From Methylotenera sp. (lineage in GTDB: Bacteria > Pseudomonadota > Gammaproteobacteria > Burkholderiales > Methylophilaceae): a stretch of 7,008 bases of DNA. Of the stretch, positions 1 to 5,932 are shown piece after piece. The notes beneath the pieces are model-generated. The model saw nothing but the letters and a program-made list of their open reading frames with translations. It was not told where the DNA came from and did no database searches. Each line of letters starts with the position of its first letter. The first letter of the stretch is position 1. The DNA is taken from assembly GCA_005791685.1 (NCBI GenBank), contig SXVG01000017.1, forward strand, positions 1 through 7,008, given 5' to 3'. A program made the position numbers and the translations under genes.

Positions 1-804
1 GTTTGGGGTGAGTTGGGCGGGGGTGCCGTTAAAGATGGCTTGGTGGGCGGAATAGATTTCATGGCGGGTGTTGCGGTTTTCTATCACGCTCAAGCCGATT
101 TCTGCGGCCAATTGCAAGATGGTGTCGCGGGTAATGCCTTCTAAGGCGCTGGTGAGGTCAGGCGTATACAGCTTACCGTTGCGTATGATGAAGATATTTT
201 CCCCCGAGCCTTCTGCCACAAAGCCATCTACGTCTAACAGCAAGGCTTCGTCGTAGCCATCCAATGCTGCTTCTTGGTGGGCCAAGATGCTGTTCATGTA
301 GTTGCCGTTGGCTTTGGCTTTACACATGGTGATGTTGACGTGGTGACGGGAAAAAGACGAGGTTTTAACGCGTATGCCGTTATCCAAAGCGTCTTGACCC
401 ATGTAAGCGCCCCATTTCCAAGCCGCCACGATGACGTGAGTGGACAAGGTTTTAGCCGAAATGCCCATGGCTTCTGCCCCGTAAAAAGCCATGGGGCGCA
501 TGTAGGCCGATTCTAGATTATTCTCTCGCACGGCGGCTTTTTGCGCTTCCATCATTTGTTCTTTGCTGTAAGGCATTTTCATTTGCAAAATATGGGCGCT
601 GCGAAACAGGCGGTCGGTGTGTTCTTTTAGGCGGAAGATGGCCGTGCCTTTATCGGTTTTGTAAGCGCGTACGCCTTCAAATACACCCATGCCGTAATGC
701 AAGGTGTGGGTTAAAACGTGGGTGGTGGCATCGCGCCAGTTAACCATTTTGCCGTCATACCAAATTACGCCATCGCGGTCTGCCATTGAGGTTGGAATTG
801 CCAT
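1..804 (-). CDS. ilvE: Branched-chain amino acid aminotransferase, 3'-truncated by window edge
   Basis: This is a PLP-dependent class IV (D-amino-acid/branched-chain fold) transaminase. It interconverts Leu, Ile and Val with their 2-oxo acids using glutamate/2-oxoglutarate in the cytoplasm. The minus-strand frame is open from ATG at 804-802 to base 1 (268 codons); the usual length is about 300-310, so roughly 40 residues lie outside. Visible marks are THVLTHTLHYGMGVFEGVRAY near residues 27-48, FRLKEHTDRL, RHHVN, the catalytic lysine in CKAKANGNY (Lys164), DGFVAEGSGENIF, YTPDLTSALEGITRDT, and the phosphate-binding GT at residues 260-261. The start is supported by AAGG seven bases upstream. The gene stands alone, divergent from the SCO gene. 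Oddity: the last ~24 codons before the edge carry many changes at normally conserved positions (AHQ for ADE, GTPAQL for GTAAEV), reported under findings. Family assignment is secure. Confidence 0.95.
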   Translation of the reverse strand, partial: MAIPTSMADRDGVIWYDGKMVNWRDATTHVLTHTLHYGMGVFEGVRAYKTDKGTAIFRLKEHTDRLFRSAHILQMKMPYSKEQMMEAQKAAVRENNLESAYMRPMAFYGAEAMGISAKTLSTHVIVAAWKWGAYMGQDALDNGIRVKTSSFSRHHVNITMCKAKANGNYMNSILAHQEAALDGYDEALLLDVDGFVAEGSGENIFIIRNGKLYTPDLTSALEGITRDTILQLAAEIGLSVIENRNTRHEIYSAHQAIFNGTPAQLTPN

Positions 805-938
805 GCTGCTGCCTTATAAACAAATTTTGTAAAAGTCTTATTGTAAACTAAAGGCTGTAATTCTTGTCGCATGTTAAAATCTAATTTGGCCCAAATGCCA
901 GGATATTTACTGATTTAATGATTGAATAAGGTTAAGCA
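805..938. promoter_or_regulatory. Divergent intergenic spacer, ilvE / SCO gene
   Basis: This 134-bp AT-rich gap must hold the promoters for both ilvE (leftward) and the SCO gene (rightward). On the plus strand an extended -10-like element, TGTTAAAAT, lies at 872-880, about 58 bases before the SCO start; no good -35 box precedes it. On the minus strand TACAAT (complement of 840-845) could be an ilvE -10, again without a convincing -35. Ribosome-binding sites are clearer: AAGG at 928-931 (seven bases before ATG 939), and AAGG on the minus strand seven bases before the ilvE ATG. I see no operator palindrome. The promoter calls are tentative. Confidence 0.35.
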
Positions 939-1514
939 ATGCGATATTTAACGGTATTTTTATTGATAACGGCCTTGGCCGCCTGCAAACCCGCTGTGGA
1001 TAATAGGCAGTTGGTGGCGACCGATATTACTGGCGCCGACTTTGCTCAAACTTTAAGCTTGACTGACCACAACGGCCAGTCGCGCAGCTTGGCTGAATTT
1101 AAAGGCCAAGCCGTGGTGCTGTTTTTTGGCTACACGCATTGCCCAGACGTTTGCCCCACCACCATGCTGGACTTGAAGCAGACCATGAAATTATTAGGCC
1201 CGCGTGCCGATGAGTTGCAAGTGTTGTTTGTTACCCTGGATCCAGAGCGCGATACGCAAGCGGTGTTGGCGCAATTTGTACCTTCGTTTGATCCACGCTT
1301 TATCGGTTTGCGTGGCAACGAACAAGAAATCAAGCAGACGGTCGCCAATTTTAAAATATACGCGAAGAAAGTTGAAGTGCAAGGCAAGTCCAGTTATACG
1401 CTAGACCACAGTGCCGGCATGTATGTGTTTGATAAAGCCGGCAAGATTCGACTGTATGTCGATTACGGTGAAAAGCCCGCCGACATCGCCAATGACATTT
1501 TGCACATCCTCTAA
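939..1514 (+). CDS. SCO1/SenC/PrrC-family copper chaperone lipoprotein
   Basis: A 191-residue thioredoxin-fold protein of the SCO family. Members bind copper and/or act as thiol oxidoreductases during assembly of the CuA centre of cytochrome c oxidase, on the periplasmic side of the inner membrane. The N-terminus is a lipoprotein signal: hydrophobic residues 4-15, then lipobox LAAC with Cys16 as the lipidation site. The copper motif CPDVC gives Cys68 and Cys72 within a conserved FFGYTHCPDVCPTTM stretch. The third ligand, His157, is in YTLDHSAGMYVFD, and FVTLDPERDT (residues 97-106) is also typical. All three copper ligands are present and the length is normal. It has its own SD (AAGG, 7-base spacing) and appears monocistronic, since the next gene converges on it. 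No cytochrome oxidase gene is in the window, so the partner is inferred from the family. Confidence 0.93.
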   Translation: MRYLTVFLLITALAACKPAVDNRQLVATDITGADFAQTLSLTDHNGQSRSLAEFKGQAVVLFFGYTHCPDVCPTTMLDLKQTMKLLGPRADELQVLFVTLDPERDTQAVLAQFVPSFDPRFIGLRGNEQEIKQTVANFKIYAKKVEVQGKSSYTLDHSAGMYVFDKAGKIRLYVDYGEKPADIANDILHIL

Positions 1515-1520
1515 ACGGTC

Positions 1521-1943
1521 TTAGGACTGGCGCATTTTCGCTTGATTTTTAGCGTCAAATTTTTCTTTATTGATGATGTAGCGCTCGTGTTTGCCGCTGG
1601 ATATCAAATCTATGCCGTCGTGTGCCTCGACCGCAAAAATAAGTTTCCTACCTTCCACTGCTAGCAATTTCACCGTGGCCGTCAGCTCTAACCCAGGCGG
1701 CGTGGCGGCTAGGTGGCTGATGTCTATGTGGGTGCCCACGGTTTGTTCTTGTGGCCAATCCAGATGTGGCTTAATCGCCATGATGCAAGCCCATTCTAGA
1801 AAGCCCACCAAAAACCCCGTGGCAAACACTTCGGGCATGAGCAAGAAGTCCGGTGATTCCGGATAGAGTGCCGGCACGGTTTTTTCCTTACTCACAACAA
1901 ATTTATGCTGGTAGCTAATGCCGGCTATTAAGCTGTCTTTCAT
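1521..1943 (-). CDS. FlK-like hot-dog fold acyl-CoA thioesterase
   Basis: A 140-residue single-domain hot-dog protein that aligns, from my memory of the family, almost end to end with fluoroacetyl-CoA thioesterase FlK of Streptomyces cattleya (shared stretches include KTV..LYPESP.F, PEVFA.GF.VG..EWAC, AATPPGL, VEGR.L and AHDG.D.I.SG.HER). Residues equivalent to the FlK catalytic triad are all present: Thr42, Glu50 and His77 (FlK His76; one residue is inserted before it). Gly70 and Arg121 match FlK Gly69 and Arg120, and Phe33 is kept. The lid residue Phe36 is Met here. Most relatives are annotated only as thioesterase family protein with unknown small acyl-CoA substrates, so hydrolysis of a short acyl-CoA in the cytoplasm is inferred and fluoroacetyl-CoA is not established. 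The start at 1943 has a strong SD (AAAGGAG, about 9 bases upstream). It converges on the SCO gene with 6 bp between stops and lies downstream of hppA. Confidence 0.88.
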   Translation of the reverse strand: MKDSLIAGISYQHKFVVSKEKTVPALYPESPDFLLMPEVFATGFLVGFLEWACIMAIKPHLDWPQEQTVGTHIDISHLAATPPGLELTATVKLLAVEGRKLIFAVEAHDGIDLISSGKHERYIINKEKFDAKNQAKMRQS

Positions 1944-1972
1944 GAGCTGCTTCTCCTTTCATTAAGCTTAAC

Positions 1973-2002
1973 AAAAAGGCCGACCCATGGGCCAGCCTTT
2001 TT
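1973..2002 (-). terminator. Rho-independent terminator-like hairpin downstream of hppA
   Basis: Inverted repeat with perfectly complementary 8-base arms: AAAAAGGC at 1973-1980 and GCCTTTTT at 1995-2002. The 14-base centre can pair partially (ACCC/GGGC around CATG). On the minus strand the hairpin ends in TTTTTG, so it would terminate hppA transcripts about 70 bases after the hppA stop. The run of A on the other side makes it potentially bidirectional. It sits only about 15-20 bases upstream of the thioesterase ribosome-binding site. Confidence 0.7.
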
Positions 2003-2073
2003 GATTAACGCATGCTTGGGTCGGATTTTAGCTCAATGCGCTTAGTCCGACAAAATCAAGCCACAAGGTGCAC

Positions 2074-4119
2074 TTACATATACAGCAAGGGCACGATTAA
2101 CAAGGCCACAATATTGATGATTTTAATCAATGGGTTGACCGCAGGACCAGCCGTGTCTTTGTAAGGATCGCCAACGGTGTCGCCGGTTACAGCTGCTTTG
2201 TGGGCTTCTGAACCTTTGCCGCCGTGGTTGCCGTCTTCTATGTATTTTTTGGCATTATCCCAAGCGCCGCCACCGGTACACATGGAAATCGCCACAAATA
2301 GACCGGTCACGATAGTGCCCATGAGCATACCACCTAAAGCCACTGGACCTAACAGCAAGCCAACCGCAACGGGTACGGCCACCGGCAGTAAAGATGGAAC
2401 CATCATTTCTTTAATGGCGGCCGTGGTGAGCAAGTCAACGGCTTTGCCGTATTCTGGCTTGCCTGTGCCGTCCATGATGCCTTTGATGTCACGGAACTGA
2501 CGGCGCACTTCTTCAACCACTGCGCCAGCAGCACGGCCTACCGCTTCCATTGCCATGGCGGCAAACAAGAAGGGGATCAGGCCACCGATGAATAAACCGA
2601 TGATGACCATAGGATCGCTTAGGTCAAATTTAGCCACCATGCCCGCACCTTCTAACTTGTGCGTGTAGTCGGCAAATAAGACCAAGGCGGCTAAACCAGC
2701 AGAACCAATGGCGTAGCCTTTGGTCACCGCTTTGGTGGTGTTGCCTACCGCATCCAGTGGGTCGGTTACGTCACGCACTTCTTTTGGTAGGCCAGACATT
2801 TCGGCTATGCCACCGGCGTTATCGGTAATCGGACCGTATGCGTCTAAAGCCACCACGATACCGGCCATGCTCAACATAGAGGTTGCCGCTACCGCCACAC
2901 CGTATAAGCCGCCTAAGTAGTGGGAAGCGAAAATGGCTAGACAAACAGACAACACAGGCCAAGCCGTGGATTTCATGGAAATACCGATACCGGCAATGAT
3001 GTTGGTGGCGTGACCGGTGGTGGAAGCTTGAGCAATGTGTTTAACCGGTGCGTAATCGGTACCGGTGTAATACTCAGTAATCCATACCAAGGCGGCCGTG
3101 AGGATTAAGCCCACAGCGCAAGCGCCAAACAGTTGATTGGCGGAAACCGCTAAATCACCCGCCATCAAGCCTTCTGGGAACATTTTGGTGGTGACAAAGT
3201 AGAATGCCACTAATGACAAGCTGCCTGCTACCGCCAGGCCTTTGTACAGCGCAGGCATGACATTTTTCATGCCAGGCGATGCTTTAACAAAGAAGCAACC
3301 TATGATGGAGGCGACAATGGATACCGCTGCTAACATCAATGGGTAGATGATGCCATCTTCCCCAGCATTGGTTAGCAACAGACCACCCAATACCATGGTG
3401 GCAATCAGAGTAACGGCATAGGTTTCAAATAAGTCAGCGGCCATACCTGCGCAATCGCCGACGTTATCACCGACGTTATCGGCAATCACGGCAGGGTTGC
3501 GTGGATCATCTTCTGGGATACCGGCTTCCACTTTACCGACCAAGTCCGCACCAACGTCCGCACCTTTAGTGAAAATGCCGCCGCCTAGACGGGCAAAGAT
3601 GGAGATAAGGGATGAGCCAAAAGCCAAGCCTATCAATGGGTTTAAATCCACCGCTTGTTCGGCTGGGGTAAGGGATAACAGGTAAGCGTAAAAACCAGCC
3701 ACACCTAATAGCCCTAAGCCCACCACCAACATGCCGGTGATGGCGCCGCCTTTAAACGCTACGTCCAAGGCCGGTGCGATACCGCCAGTAGCGGCTTGGG
3801 CCGTTCTTACGTTGGCTTTAACGGAAACATTCATGCCTATGAAGCCGCAAGCGCCGGATAGCACTGCGCCAATAACGAAGCCTACGGCAGTGGTGGTGCC
3901 CAAAAATAAGCCGATTAAGACGGCTAACACCACACCGACCACGGTAATGGTTTTGTATTGGCGGGCTAAATAAGCGGCCGCGCCTTGCTGAATTGCACTT
4001 GCAATTTCTTGCATGCGCGCATTACCTGCTGGCAAGCCTGAAATCCATTTACTCATTACTAGGCCATACAGGACTGCTAAAAAAGCAGCGCCGATAGCAA
4101 TCATTAGTGCAACTGACAT
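2074..4119 (-). CDS. hppA: Membrane-bound proton-translocating pyrophosphatase, K+-independent type
   Basis: A 681-residue integral membrane pump that couples hydrolysis of cytoplasmic pyrophosphate to H+ export. The length and roughly 16 hydrophobic segments are as expected for bacterial H+-PPases. The substrate and Mg2+-binding motifs are intact: DVGADLVGKVE at 188-198, DNVGDNVGD at 214-222, and GDTVGDPYKDTAGPA at 646-660. The GNTTKAVTKG motif has Lys463 and Thr466, the pair that in this family marks K+-independent enzymes (K+-dependent ones have Ala there and the form GNTTAA). Because known Na+ pumps in the family are K+-dependent, H+ is the inferred ion. The start ATG at 4119-4117 is preceded by GGGAG at 5-6 bases. 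Upstream lies a 300-bp non-coding stretch, downstream a terminator-like hairpin, so it is probably its own transcript. No defect is seen. Confidence 0.97.
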   Translation of the reverse strand: MSVALMIAIGAAFLAVLYGLVMSKWISGLPAGNARMQEIASAIQQGAAAYLARQYKTITVVGVVLAVLIGLFLGTTTAVGFVIGAVLSGACGFIGMNVSVKANVRTAQAATGGIAPALDVAFKGGAITGMLVVGLGLLGVAGFYAYLLSLTPAEQAVDLNPLIGLAFGSSLISIFARLGGGIFTKGADVGADLVGKVEAGIPEDDPRNPAVIADNVGDNVGDCAGMAADLFETYAVTLIATMVLGGLLLTNAGEDGIIYPLMLAAVSIVASIIGCFFVKASPGMKNVMPALYKGLAVAGSLSLVAFYFVTTKMFPEGLMAGDLAVSANQLFGACAVGLILTAALVWITEYYTGTDYAPVKHIAQASTTGHATNIIAGIGISMKSTAWPVLSVCLAIFASHYLGGLYGVAVAATSMLSMAGIVVALDAYGPITDNAGGIAEMSGLPKEVRDVTDPLDAVGNTTKAVTKGYAIGSAGLAALVLFADYTHKLEGAGMVAKFDLSDPMVIIGLFIGGLIPFLFAAMAMEAVGRAAGAVVEEVRRQFRDIKGIMDGTGKPEYGKAVDLLTTAAIKEMMVPSLLPVAVPVAVGLLLGPVALGGMLMGTIVTGLFVAISMCTGGGAWDNAKKYIEDGNHGGKGSEAHKAAVTGDTVGDPYKDTAGPAVNPLIKIINIVALLIVPLLYM

Positions 4120-4419
4120 GACTTCTCCCTATCTAAATTTTTATAAATTACGTGAGTATTAAACTGCGTTTAAATGCTAAAAATATAACTAGTACGAATT
4201 TAAGATGCTGTTAAGGGCGTATCACCCACATCTTGTTTTAAAGCGATGCTAAGTATTACGAATAATCTGCCGCTACTTTTACATGTAAATAGTTTGTAAC
4301 AACGGTTCATTATTACACTAATAAGCCGGCTGAACAACCACTAGTTAGCTGGCGCTTGGGCGGCTGTTGGGCGGGGTAAATGGCCGTTGTTAAAGGCTTT
4401 GGGCTGGGCCATTTATTTT
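4120..4419. promoter_or_regulatory. Gene-free stretch upstream of hppA with several inverted repeats
   Basis: This 300-bp AT-rich stretch lies between the 3' end of dciA and the start of hppA, both on the minus strand, and must contain the hppA promoter and leader. No credible protein-coding frame was found. Structures seen: the hppA SD at 4125-4131 (AGGGAGA on the minus strand); an inverted repeat AAGATG/CATCTT (4202-4207 with 4229-4234) enclosing a GGG/CCC pairing; a perfect 12-base palindrome TTTACATGTAAA at 4278-4289; a tandem TTGGGCGG at 4356-4363 and 4367-4374; and a 9-bp hairpin at 4377-4415. TATATT and TATAAA on the minus strand could be -10 boxes, but none has a good -35 at the right spacing, so no promoter is assigned. 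Confidence 0.5.
4377..4415 (+). terminator. Hairpin followed by T-rich run (plus-strand orientation)
   Basis: Perfect 9-base arms TAAATGGCC (4377-4385) and GGCCATTTA (4407-4415) surround a 21-base loop. On the plus strand the second arm runs directly into TTTTTT, so it resembles a Rho-independent terminator for rightward transcription. On the minus strand, the direction of dciA (stop at 4422-4420), the hairpin is followed by CCCCGCCC rather than a T run, so it would be an atypical dciA terminator. The loop is longer than usual. Its function is uncertain. Confidence 0.4.
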
Positions 4420-4836
4420 TTAAGTGGATTTGTTAGCTAATCTGACCAGTGCGTCGCCTAATTCGGTGCCACTTAATTTTTTGGCCAATTGATTAAGCTC
4501 ATTAGCGGCTTTGCTACTGAGCTTTTTAATGGCCTTAGGGCGGGGTTGTGGACTAGATTTTACTTGCACTTTCACCCGAATTGCAGTAACTTCACACCCT
4601 TGCTTTTCGAGCTGAATCAATAGGCTAGGGATGCAGAGTTTAATTTTTGCTGCGACGGCATTGTTGCTCGCGTATAAATTTAATTGTTGATTCTTAATGC
4701 TACTGGCATGACTTAGCTGAGCTAGGTTAGCCGGGACTATCGTTAGCCAAATTTTTTGTGCGGCCTGCGCCTCTTTGCTGTGCGCAGTTAGTCCTATCAA
4801 TTCAGCTTGATTGAGTAGGGTATTAAACTGGCGCAT
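4420..4836 (-). CDS. dciA: DciA-like protein (DUF721), replicative helicase loader candidate
   Basis: A 138-residue basic protein with the DUF721/DciA pattern: a helical N-terminus, then KIWLTIVPANLAQLSHASSI (residues 28-47), LNLYASNNAVAAKIK, IPSLLIQLEKQGCEVTAIRVKVQ (about 69-91) and a lysine-rich tail with many Ser, Lys and Leu residues. DciA proteins interact with the DnaB replicative helicase and help load it in bacteria lacking DnaC-type loaders. The location supports the call, because in betaproteobacteria a DUF721 gene often lies divergent from the M23 peptidase upstream of secA, as here. The start ATG (4836-4834) is 38 bp from the preferred M23 start, so its promoter must lie inside the neighbouring reading frame. 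I found no strong SD just upstream. The family assignment rests on pattern and context, and the sequence is fairly divergent. Confidence 0.78.
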   Translation of the reverse strand: MRQFNTLLNQAELIGLTAHSKEAQAAQKIWLTIVPANLAQLSHASSIKNQQLNLYASNNAVAAKIKLCIPSLLIQLEKQGCEVTAIRVKVQVKSSPQPRPKAIKKLSSKAANELNQLAKKLSGTELGDALVRLANKST

Positions 4837-4874
4837 GCGAGCGGGTCTTGCAAATTAGGCTAATTGGAAATGCG
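4837..4874. promoter_or_regulatory. Compact dciA / M23 divergent start region
   Basis: Only 38 bp separate the dciA ATG from the preferred M23 start at 4875. The spacing is too short for two separate non-overlapping promoters, so any promoters extend into the coding regions. A modest SD-like TTGGAAA lies at 4864-4870, a few bases before ATG 4875. A longer reading starting at TTG 4848 is open (322 codons), but it lacks a good SD and adds nine residues that do not look family-typical. Confidence 0.45.
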
Positions 4875-5816
4875 ATGAACATCATTTTTATCTCAAATAG
4901 TATGGCAAAAGCAAAAACGCTCTCGGTGTTACACGTGAGCGCCATTGTGCTTGCGCTGCTTGTGTTGCCAGTGTTACTGACCTTACTGTTGATTGTGCCA
5001 CAGGATGCGCCAGCGCAACAGGGGGTAAAACCGTCCAAGCTAAGGTTTGCTTTTATTATTAATAACCCACAAAAGCACTTGGATGCGTACGCCCTGCAGT
5101 TGGGCGAGTTGCAAGCGCGCATGATGCGCTTAGACGCACAAAGTGAGCGTTTGGCTAAATTGGCTGGGGGTAAAAAAGCCACTGCGTCCAAGTCGGATAC
5201 CGATCACAAATCGCCCAGCCCAGCCGCCGGTTCAAGCGCCCCAGCGAGCCAAGTGCCGCCGGCCAATCGCGGTGGCCCCTTGGTGTTAAGCAGCCCGTAT
5301 ACCGAGTTGGATTTGCAGAGGCGTATTGCCGAGCTCACCGCCAGGGTGGAATTTGAAGCGGAATACATGAGTGACTTGGAGGCCAAATTGCTGCAACAAA
5401 GCATGCTAAAAGGCGTGCTGCCCAACAGCAGTCCGATACGTGCGGCGTTTAATTCATCCAGCTACGGTTGGCGCATAGACCCCTTTAATGGCCGCAAAGC
5501 TTTTCATGAAGGCTTGGATTTTTCGGCTGAGACGGGCACCACCATCTTTGCCGCGGCGGGGGGCATAGTCACGGCCGCTGAATCCATGCCCGATTATGGT
5601 AAAATCGTCATCATTGCGCATGGCTCTGGTTTAGAAACACGTTACGGCCACACCTCTAAATTATTGGTCAAGGTGGGTGAGCGGGTTAAAAAAGGCCAAG
5701 CCGTGGCAGAAGTAGGCAATACCGGGCGTTCCACTGGGCCGCATTTGCATTATGAAATCAGGCTAAATGGCAATGCTTTGGACCCAAGAAAATACCTGAA
5801 TGCGAGATTGAATTAA
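4875..5816 (+). CDS. M23-family murein peptidase (LytM/peptidoglycan DD-endopeptidase-like)
   Basis: Taken from ATG 4875 this is a 313-residue membrane-anchored zinc metallopeptidase expected to cleave peptide cross-links of peptidoglycan in the periplasm, or to regulate other hydrolases. In order: a short cytoplasmic MNIIFIS start; one membrane segment at about residues 18-41; a charged helical stretch (about 55-98); a Ser/Pro/Ala/Lys-rich linker (about 99-137); a second helical stretch around 140-180; and the C-terminal M23 domain (about 190-310). Zinc and catalytic residues are intact: His211 and Asp215 in HEGLDFS, His259 in RYGH, and His290 and His292 in GPHLHYE, so it looks like an active enzyme, unlike degenerate EnvC/NlpD-type domains. 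ATG 4875 is preferred over the upstream TTG because of SD placement and the family-like MNIIFI start. It lies 116 bp upstream of secA in the same direction. Confidence 0.92.
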   Translation: MNIIFISNSMAKAKTLSVLHVSAIVLALLVLPVLLTLLLIVPQDAPAQQGVKPSKLRFAFIINNPQKHLDAYALQLGELQARMMRLDAQSERLAKLAGGKKATASKSDTDHKSPSPAAGSSAPASQVPPANRGGPLVLSSPYTELDLQRRIAELTARVEFEAEYMSDLEAKLLQQSMLKGVLPNSSPIRAAFNSSSYGWRIDPFNGRKAFHEGLDFSAETGTTIFAAAGGIVTAAESMPDYGKIVIIAHGSGLETRYGHTSKLLVKVGERVKKGQAVAEVGNTGRSTGPHLHYEIRLNGNALDPRKYLNARLN

Positions 5817-5818
5817 TC

Positions 5819-5842
5819 AAGTTCAGCCAATGGGCTTAACTT
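5819..5842 (+). repeat. Imperfect hairpin just after the M23 stop codon
   Basis: Ten-base arms AAGTTCAGCC (5819-5828) and GGCTTAACTT (5833-5842) pair at 9 of 10 positions around a four-base AATG loop, beginning two bases after the TAA of the M23 gene. No T run follows on the plus strand (the next bases are AAAAATAG), so it is not a classical Rho-independent terminator. It may stabilise the transcript end or attenuate readthrough into secA. Confidence 0.45.
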
Positions 5843-5932
5843 AAAAATAGCGACATTAAAAAACATAAAGTCACCCAACCCTTTTACATACCCCCAAGTT
5901 ATTTATTCTCTAAGCGGAAAGCGCCTCATTTC

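Noticed and set aside
1..72. Diversity-generating retroelement target, from the clustered amino-acid changes in ilvE or secA
   Set aside because: The changes are mainly G-to-C, C-to-A and T-to-A against the family, not substitutions at template adenines. No reverse transcriptase or repeat pair is present, and housekeeping enzymes are not plausible targets.
1515..1570. Shared terminator between the convergent SCO and thioesterase genes
   Set aside because: Only a 4-bp TTGA/TCAA stem before a T run is visible near 1541-1565, too weak to call.
1521..1943. Fluorometabolite biosynthesis or resistance cluster around the FlK-like gene
   Set aside because: No fluorinase, transporter or other related gene is in the window, and FlK-like proteins occur widely without fluorinated substrates.
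2177..2500. Plus-strand open frame opposite hppA, and similar open frames opposite or out of frame with ilvE, the SCO gene, the thioesterase, the M23 gene and secA
   Set aside because: They lack ribosome-binding sites and recognisable domains and have compositions expected from the strand opposite a conserved gene.
4233..4316. Plus-strand promoter for a small RNA in the gap upstream of hppA
   Set aside because: Candidate boxes (TTGTTT with TATTAC at 15-base spacing, TTTACA with TATTAC at 27) match poorly or are wrongly spaced.
4848..4874. TTG start for the M23 peptidase
   Set aside because: The frame is open, but the extra nine residues look unlike the family. ATG 4875 has a better-placed SD-like TTGGAAA and gives the family-like MNIIFI start.
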